Source: an uncultured Ruminococcus sp.
Lineage (GTDB): Bacteria > Bacillota > Clostridia > Oscillospirales > Acutalibacteraceae
DNA length: 59,193 bases
Assembly (NCBI GenBank): GCA_934476515.1
Contig: CAKSNZ010000010.1
Span: forward strand, 1-59,193
Direction: 5' to 3'
In this document: one piece after another, positions 54,291 through 59,193 of the stretch
Numbering within the stretch: the stretch's first letter is position 1
Layout of the letters: each line of letters starts with the position of its first letter
Translations under genes and position numbers: made by a program
Notes under the pieces: model-generated
What the model was told of the DNA's origin: nothing
What the model saw: the letters and a program-made list of their open reading frames with translations, nothing else
Database searches by the model: none

Positions 54291-54318
54291 AGGGGCGAAT
54301 TAAATTCGCCCCTTTTTG
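54291..54318 (+). terminator. Terminator of the hom-lysC operon
   Basis: AGGGGCGAAT-TAA-ATTCGCCCCT followed by TTTTG. The arm resembles the GGGCGAA hairpins of the dispersed repeats. Confidence 0.85.
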
Positions 54319-54344
54319 TTTTTCATATTAATTTTAAATATCTA

Positions 54345-54790
54345 TTTGCCAATGCAATTTTTTCAATTTTGTTTGTGTAATCTATAAATCACTTCTACAA
54401 ATTTGGGCTTTTCAATTTTGTTTGTGGGTTATAATAAATTAGTTCTACAAATTTGGGTTTGTGGGGATATTATATTTTAAAAGATGTAAACTATGTCCTT
54501 GTATAAACTGTAAATTATGTGATTGTACAATTATAATACAAAAATATTTTGTAGCATAAATAATACCGGTTTTTATATCATATTATGGCTAACAGATGTA
54601 GGGTCCACCATTGGTGGACCGAGCAAATCAACCTTTATAAAAGTATTTTGTCCTATGTAGATATTATAAATATTTAGTCTGTAAACAGGACAGTAATCCC
54701 ATAGGTATCACACTTTTTGACGGGCGAACAGTGTTCGCCCCTACGACTGTAAGTCAAAATTTTGTTATAATTCACACCCACAACCCCTAA
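54345..54790. repeat. Dispersed repeat element, second copy
   Basis: It holds two AATTTTGTTTGTG segments, the hairpin GGTCCACCATTGGTGGACC (54602-54620), GTATTTTGTCCTATGTAG, and an inverted second hairpin GGGCGAACAGTGTTCGCCC (54722-54740). The last is followed by CTACGACTGTAAGTC and an ATAATTCACACCCACAAC end. The two hairpins face each other. No gene is seen. Confidence 0.65.
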
Positions 54791-54955
54791 TTTGCAATAT
54801 ACTATTTTGAATAGCATAATAAAATAATCAGATACAAAATTGAAAGGCAATAATTTATAAAACAAAAGGGATTTTCTTAAATCTATTAATAAATGCTATA
54901 ACTTATCTATCCCATAGAACTTTCTTTATATTAGAAAGCAAATACACTATATTTA

Positions 54956-54984
54956 TTGACACTTACCATTAATAATGTTAAACT
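54956..54984 (+). promoter_or_regulatory. Housekeeping promoter of the 103-aa membrane protein
   Basis: TTGACA (54956-54961), 17 bp, TAAACT (54979-54984). Confidence 0.75.
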
Positions 54985-55012
54985 ATATTTATAAACCTTT
55001 TTGGAGGACATT

Positions 55013-55324
55013 ATGAAAGACGAAAAAGAAACACTTATACTAAATAAATATCATACATATGATGCTCTTATTGTTGTTGGTACTGCACTTGTAATACTGG
55101 GATTAATTGTTTTTGCAACAGTATTCACCGGTGTAGGTTCACTAGGCAGAGTCTCTGTTATTATTGGCATTTTGCTATTTCTTATTGGTGGCATTATGAT
55201 TGGCAACGGTAAAGTAATGAAGAAAAATGCTTTAGGCGAAGTTGATGATTTTTACTGTGATTACACAAAAAAGAAAAAGCCTACAGAAGAAACTTCTGAT
55301 ACAGAAAACTCTAATGTAGGATAA
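55013..55324 (+). CDS. Small membrane protein of unknown function
   Basis: 103 aa from the ATG at 55013 (GGAGG upstream). Two transmembrane helices (about 18-40 and 44-65) are separated by a short Gly-rich turn, and a charged Lys/Glu-rich cytoplasmic tail follows. It is a single gene between a promoter and a terminator. No family was recognised. Confidence 0.65.
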   Translation: MKDEKETLILNKYHTYDALIVVGTALVILGLIVFATVFTGVGSLGRVSVIIGILLFLIGGIMIGNGKVMKKNALGEVDDFYCDYTKKKKPTEETSDTENSNVG

Positions 55325-55357
55325 AGTAAAATATTTAATTTAATATTTAAAGTTATT

Positions 55358-55388
55358 AGCTAACTGATTAATTATCAGTTAGCTTTTT
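55358..55388. terminator. Bidirectional terminator between converging genes
   Basis: AGCTAACTGAT-TAATT-ATCAGTTAGCT is a perfect 11-bp stem with TTTTTA on the plus strand. It serves the small membrane gene and probably nfo. Confidence 0.8.
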
Positions 55389-55402
55389 ATTTTACCGATA
55401 AA

Positions 55403-56236
55403 TTACCATTTATATTTTTCTCTTAATAATGAGATTTCAGCTTTATAACCATCAAGATCATTTGGTGTTTCCAAGAAAAAAGGCAAGTCTTTTAATTTGG
55501 GATGATTAATAACACCTACTAAAGCATCTAAGCCAATACCACCTTCACCGATTTTTTCATGACGGTCTTTGTGGCAACCTAAGAAGTTTTTACTGTCGTT
55601 TAGGTGGATAGCCTTTAATTTATCAATACCGATTACTTTATCAAATTCTTCCAGTACATTTTCCAAGTTATCCTTAATATCGTAACCACCGTCAAACACA
55701 TGGCAAGTGTCTAGACAAACACCCATCTTTTTATTAAGGTTAACACCGTCAAGAATTTCTTTTAATTCCTGAAATTTTGAGCCTACCTCTGTACCTTTAC
55801 CTGCCATTGTTTCTAACAAGACAGTTGTGGTCATATCTTCAAATAGAACTTCATTTAACTGATTTACAATAAGCTCTATTCCCTTTTCTATGCCTTGTCC
55901 CACATGACTACCGGGATGAAAATTGTATAAGTTGTTTGGAAGATACTCCATTCTTCTTAAATCATCTTTCATTGTTTCAAGGGCAAACTCTCTTGTCTTG
56001 TCAGTTTTTGAACAAGGGTTAAGAGTATAAGGTGCATGAGCTAAAATTTTTGAAAAGTTATTTTCTTTCATATATTTCAACAAAGCGTTTGTATCATTGG
56101 GGTCAATTTCTTTTGCTTTTCCACCTCTGGGATTTCTGGTAAAAAATTGAAATGTATTTGCACCGATTAAAGTAGCCTCTTTGCCACAAGCCAAAAATCC
56201 TTTTGATATTGATAAATGAGCTCCTATATTTAGCAT
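55403..56236 (-). CDS. nfo: Endonuclease IV (AP endonuclease)
   Basis: 277 aa. A zinc-dependent TIM-barrel enzyme that cuts 5' to abasic sites. It has the metal-ligand motifs [55 protein letters not shown] and FFLETP. It begins 10 nt after the sfsA stop, so the two form an operon. Confidence 0.96.
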   Translation of the reverse strand: MLNIGAHLSISKGFLACGKEATLIGANTFQFFTRNPRGGKAKEIDPNDTNALLKYMKENNFSKILAHAPYTLNPCSKTDKTREFALETMKDDLRRMEYLPNNLYNFHPGSHVGQGIEKGIELIVNQLNEVLFEDMTTTVLLETMAGKGTEVGSKFQELKEILDGVNLNKKMGVCLDTCHVFDGGYDIKDNLENVLEEFDKVIGIDKLKAIHLNDSKNFLGCHKDRHEKIGEGGIGLDALVGVINHPKLKDLPFFLETPNDLDGYKAEISLLREKYKW

Positions 56237-56246
56237 AATTTTCTCC

Positions 56247-56927
56247 TTATAATTTATAATTAACTTTACTTTTTATTTCTAGGGAATCTTCTGTTACATT
56301 ACAATCTAAGCATAAAATCTCTACACCATTATTATATGCCTTAATTAATGCATCACCGAATGCCTTATGTGTCACATTATTAGGTGTAAAATATTTCACA
56401 TTATCCATTTGAATAACAAAAGCAATTACTGCGTTGTAGCCTTGTTCTTTTGCTTTTATCAATTCTTCTATATGCTTAATTCCTCTTTCTGTTGGTGCAT
56501 CGGGAAAAGATACAACACCGTCATTCTCAAGGGTAACACCCTTAACTTCTATTAGAAATTTTTCTTTACCACTTTCACAATAAAAGTCAATTCGTGATAG
56601 TCCATATTTATATTCAGGCTTTATAAATGTTAGATTATCCCTAAATCTGCCACTTTGTAAATATTCATAAAATACTTTATTAGGTGCTTGACTATCCATA
56701 TTAATTAGTCTGTCGCCTTTATAAACTGCCACAAGGTCATACTGAGTCTTACGGTTAGGATTGTCACTTTTCTCACAAAGTACAGTTGCATTATCAGTTA
56801 AAAGTTCCCTACATCTTCCGGTATTCTTAACATGGACAACTTCTTCATTACCATTAATATTTACATATGCAATAAATCTATTAGGTCGTTTCAAGAAAAT
56901 TCCTTTAAAAATTCTGTTATATTTCAT
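56247..56927 (-). CDS. sfsA: SfsA family protein
   Basis: 226 aa. It has an N-terminal OB-like part and a C-terminal nuclease-like part with [41 protein letters not shown] and VIQMDN, all typical of SfsA (named for sugar fermentation stimulation; biochemical role uncertain). It is the first gene of the sfsA-nfo pair. Confidence 0.94.
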   Translation of the reverse strand: MKYNRIFKGIFLKRPNRFIAYVNINGNEEVVHVKNTGRCRELLTDNATVLCEKSDNPNRKTQYDLVAVYKGDRLINMDSQAPNKVFYEYLQSGRFRDNLTFIKPEYKYGLSRIDFYCESGKEKFLIEVKGVTLENDGVVSFPDAPTERGIKHIEELIKAKEQGYNAVIAFVIQMDNVKYFTPNNVTHKAFGDALIKAYNNGVEILCLDCNVTEDSLEIKSKVNYKL

Positions 56928-57018
56928 ATTATTACCTCATAAAAATTATATTATAAATCAGTAACTTTTTCAATAATATATAATATGCAAAGTTTTCTTA
57001 GTTTGTACAATATAATAA

Positions 57019-57047
57019 TTGTTTTGTAGAGTTTTATATGGTATAAT
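57019..57047 (+). promoter_or_regulatory. Promoter of the zinc-ribbon/Yip1-like gene
   Basis: TTGTTT (57019-57024), 17 bp, TATAAT (57042-57047) with TG one base before it (extended -10). Confidence 0.7.
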
Positions 57048-57101
57048 ATTAATTATTAATAATTTGTCAAAATATGACACAAGACATTATGGAGGAAGAC
57101 T

Positions 57102-58100
57102 ATGAAATGTAACAAATGTGGTCAGGATATTCCTGATAACGCAACTTTCTGCACAAATTGTGGTAACAAAATTGAACAGCCACAGCAGAACCCTAACCCA
57201 AATGTTCAACAGGCTAACCAAGTTCCAAATCAGAACCCACAGGCTAACCAAAATCCACAGGCAAATCCAATGCCTAACCAAAATCCACAGGTTAATAACG
57301 GTATGCCAAACCAGCAACCACAGTTTAACCAAAACCCACAGTTCAATCAAGCACCTAACCGTAACCCCCAGTTCAACGGTATGCCTAATCAGAATGTTTC
57401 TTATGGCAACCCGATGCCACAACAGAATGTTAAAACCGAACCATCACCTATTTTAAAATGGTTTGAAAGTGCTAAAAATGTATTTCTAGATTTCTTTAAG
57501 AAAGACTACATTGAAAAGCCAAAAACACTTCTTACAGAAAATAACCATATGTGGTTAGTGTTTACTGTTGCTATTGTTATCTTAGGTTGTTTAGGTAGTT
57601 TATTCTCAGTAATAGGTTCATATTATGCAAGTACAGCCTTCGCTATTATTTACGGTATTTATAATTCAGCAGCAAAGTTCTTTGCATTTGGCACAATGAT
57701 ATTTGTAATTGCTAAAATGGCTAAAAATAATAGGGTATCTTACATAAATGCACTTAATGCAACTTCAGCAGCTTATTTACCGGTAGTATTTTCATTAGCA
57801 GTTAACTGTATTTTCAATTTAATTCATACACAGTTTGTTAACGGTCAGTTAGTTACATATGTTTCTACTGCTGCCGATGTTATTTTCATTGTATTATTAC
57901 TAGGTGTTATTAACAAAGTTGCTGAAGGTAGCAAGTATGAAAAATCATTATGGTTTAAGTCACTATCAATTACAGGAGCATTCCTTGCTTATAAAATTGC
58001 TACATTAATTTTGGATACAATTTTCACTGCAATTTTTTATGGTACTGATTATTCAAATCTAGCAAGTCTTGTTTATGGTGGAGCAAGTATATTAGGTTAA
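57102..58100 (+). CDS. Zinc-ribbon and Yip1-like multipass membrane protein
   Basis: 332 aa. An N-terminal zinc ribbon (C-x2-C near 3-6, C-x2-C near 17-20) is followed by a Pro/Gln/Asn-rich linker (about 25-110) of repeated NQNPQ-type units and a C-terminal domain with about five transmembrane helices resembling Yip1 proteins (about 120-332). GGAGG precedes the ATG. Function is unknown. It shares its layout with the next gene, which suggests a related role at the membrane. Confidence 0.75.
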   Translation: MKCNKCGQDIPDNATFCTNCGNKIEQPQQNPNPNVQQANQVPNQNPQANQNPQANPMPNQNPQVNNGMPNQQPQFNQNPQFNQAPNRNPQFNGMPNQNVSYGNPMPQQNVKTEPSPILKWFESAKNVFLDFFKKDYIEKPKTLLTENNHMWLVFTVAIVILGCLGSLFSVIGSYYASTAFAIIYGIYNSAAKFFAFGTMIFVIAKMAKNNRVSYINALNATSAAYLPVVFSLAVNCIFNLIHTQFVNGQLVTYVSTAADVIFIVLLLGVINKVAEGSKYEKSLWFKSLSITGAFLAYKIATLILDTIFTAIFYGTDYSNLASLVYGGASILG

Positions 58101-58117
58101 AAACAGAATATAGATTT

Positions 58118-58144
58118 AGAGAGCCTATGTAGGCTCTCTTTTTG
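58118..58144 (+). terminator. Terminator of the Yip1-like gene
   Basis: AGAGAGCCT-ATGT-AGGCTCTCT followed by TTTTTG. Confidence 0.88.
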
Positions 58145-58217
58145 TTAGTTATTACAGAGAATAAACTATATACAGCAGTACATATTTTGTATATTTGTGA
58201 ATTTATTAACAAATCCC

Positions 58218-58246
58218 TTGTATTCTGTCGAATTTTATGATATACT
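58218..58246 (+). promoter_or_regulatory. Promoter of the DUF4870-like gene
   Basis: TTGTAT (58218-58223), 17 bp, TATACT (58241-58246). Confidence 0.65.
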
Positions 58247-58306
58247 AAGTACGTAATTGTTTACAAGTAATTAATTTCTCAGAAAAAGAACATGGAGGAC
58301 AATATT

Positions 58307-58810
58307 ATGAATTGTAAAAACTGTGGTGCAAAACTTAAAGATAATGATACTTTCTGTGGTGAATGTGGTGCACCTGTTGAAAATCAGCAAAACAATCAGC
58401 AGAATGCACAGTATGCAAACCAAAACAACTACACACCAAATCAGCAAAATGTACAGTATAACAACTACAACCCAAATCAGCAGAATGTAAATGCTGATGG
58501 TGTTAGTGAACAGGAAATCAATGACGGTAAGGTTATGGCAGTTCTTTCTTATCTTGGTTTCCTACTTATTATTCCTGCAATTGCAGCAAACAAAAACAAG
58601 TTTGTTCGTTTCCACCTAGGTCAAGGTTTAATCCTATTTATCGCATCAGTAATCGGTGGTTTCCTTTCTTTTATCCCTTATGTTGGTACAGTACTTAACT
58701 CTGTTGTCTCAATTGTTGTATTTGTATTTATGATTTTGGGCATTGTTAATGCTTGTCAGGGCAAAATGACAGGTCTTCCTCTAATCGGCGATATTCAGAT
58801 TTTCAAATAA
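58307..58810 (+). CDS. Zinc-ribbon and DUF4870-like membrane protein
   Basis: 167 aa from the ATG at 58307 (GGAGG upstream; an earlier in-frame ATG at 58292 overlaps that site). An N-terminal zinc ribbon (CKNCG, then CGECG) is followed by an Asn/Gln-rich linker (about 27-65) and a DUF4870-like domain with three helices (about 75-160), including VRFHLGQGLILF. Function is unknown. Confidence 0.78.
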   Translation: MNCKNCGAKLKDNDTFCGECGAPVENQQNNQQNAQYANQNNYTPNQQNVQYNNYNPNQQNVNADGVSEQEINDGKVMAVLSYLGFLLIIPAIAANKNKFVRFHLGQGLILFIASVIGGFLSFIPYVGTVLNSVVSIVVFVFMILGIVNACQGKMTGLPLIGDIQIFK

Positions 58811-58892
58811 TTTTATTTGATGTAAATTAAGTCATTAAGTGTAAACACTTAGATTTTTCAATCTTATTAATTAAAATTTATATTATTTATTT

Positions 58893-58920
58893 AGGGAGCA
58901 TATTGTATGCTCCCTTTTTG
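58893..58920 (+). terminator. Terminator of the DUF4870-like gene
   Basis: AGGGAGCATA-TTG-TATGCTCCCT followed by TTTTTG. Confidence 0.88.
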
Positions 58921-58929
58921 TTGTTATTA

Positions 58930-59193
58930 TTTTTTGTTTTGGTTGTGCTAATCTATAAATTTCCTCAATAAATTAATTTTTTAATTTTGTTTGTAAGAAA
59001 GATAAGTTTGATAAATTTGGGTTTGTGGGTGTGAATTATAACAAAATTTTGACTTACAGTCGTAGGGGACATCATTGATGTCCCGTTACAAACTAACCTT
59101 TATATAGGTATTTTGCCCTATGTAGTTACCCTAAATTTGTACATATTCGCTAGTCGCCCTTGTGTAAAGGGATAAGTGAGCATCCAAATTTTA
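58930..59193. repeat. Dispersed repeat element, third copy, cut by the window end
   Basis: AATTTTGTTTGTAAG and AAATTTGGGTTTGTGGG segments are followed by TTGACTTACAGTCGTAGG, the hairpin GGGACATCATTGATGTCCC (59066-59084), and GGTATTTTGCCCTATGTAG. GGGATAAGTGAGCATCC (59169-59185), also found at 39638, comes last. It continues past the window. Confidence 0.65.

Noticed and set aside
54674..54865. 63-codon minus-strand ORF
   Set aside because: It is made of the 54.6-kb repeat element and its hairpin, with no family match.

Overview
The window is AT-rich DNA (roughly one third G+C by eye) from a low-GC Gram-positive anaerobe. A Ruminococcaceae/Oscillospirales-type Clostridium relative, probably gut and starch-associated, fits best. 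The basis is FabK-type fatty-acid synthesis, WYL regulators, a secreted GH13 amylase with bacterial Ig-like (Big_2) domains, a starch-binding-like surface protein, long Ig-like/three-Cys-repeat surface proteins, and hairpin-rich dispersed repeats. The species assignment is inference.

Left part (1-17 kb, almost all minus strand): a lipoprotein with a C-terminal LHH-type HNH nuclease domain and a coupled surface membrane protein; an envelope-stress-like locus (unknown gene, MoxR ATPase, DUF58 protein, polytopic membrane protein, a sigma factor fused to a membrane segment and an extracytoplasmic domain, and a surface protein); a starch-binding-like surface protein; a WYL regulator; a phosphoesterase-fold protein that has lost its metal ligands; an XRE regulator; and a MATE transporter.

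Middle (17-25.4 kb, plus strand): two WYL proteins, then a structured non-coding segment ending in a terminator, a Ro60-like TROVE/DUF2828-vWA protein and the RNA ligase RtcB. This is an RNA-repair locus with a candidate Y-RNA-like gene. It is followed by a tight three-gene unit (unknown protein, four-Cys protein, radical SAM activase) and a tRNA-Leu(UAG) in a scarred, repeat-rich stretch.

25.6-33.4 kb (minus): a second sigma-TM-sensor protein, paralogous to the first, a short structured RNA with its own promoter, and a 1715-residue surface protein with seven 228-bp tandem repeats. Four copies of a near-identical ECF-type promoter (AAC, 17 bp, then CGTCTATATAT) lie upstream of both sigma genes, the MoxR operon and the small RNA. 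Together they look like one membrane-tethered-sigma regulon, which is the most coherent undescribed system here; the Ro60/RtcB/ncRNA locus is the second.

Right part (33.7-59 kb): a PhoP/PhoR-like two-component system with a Pho-box-like control region; the amylase; a 1.5-kb non-coding repeat region; the complete fabK-fabD-fabG-fabF-accB-fabZ-accC-accD-accA operon (minus); a BofC-like small protein; a class A penicillin-binding protein; homoserine dehydrogenase and aspartate kinase; small membrane proteins; endonuclease IV and SfsA. Dispersed repeats containing 19-nt hairpins with compensating arm changes occur near 39.8, 44.0, 54.6 and 59.1 kb.
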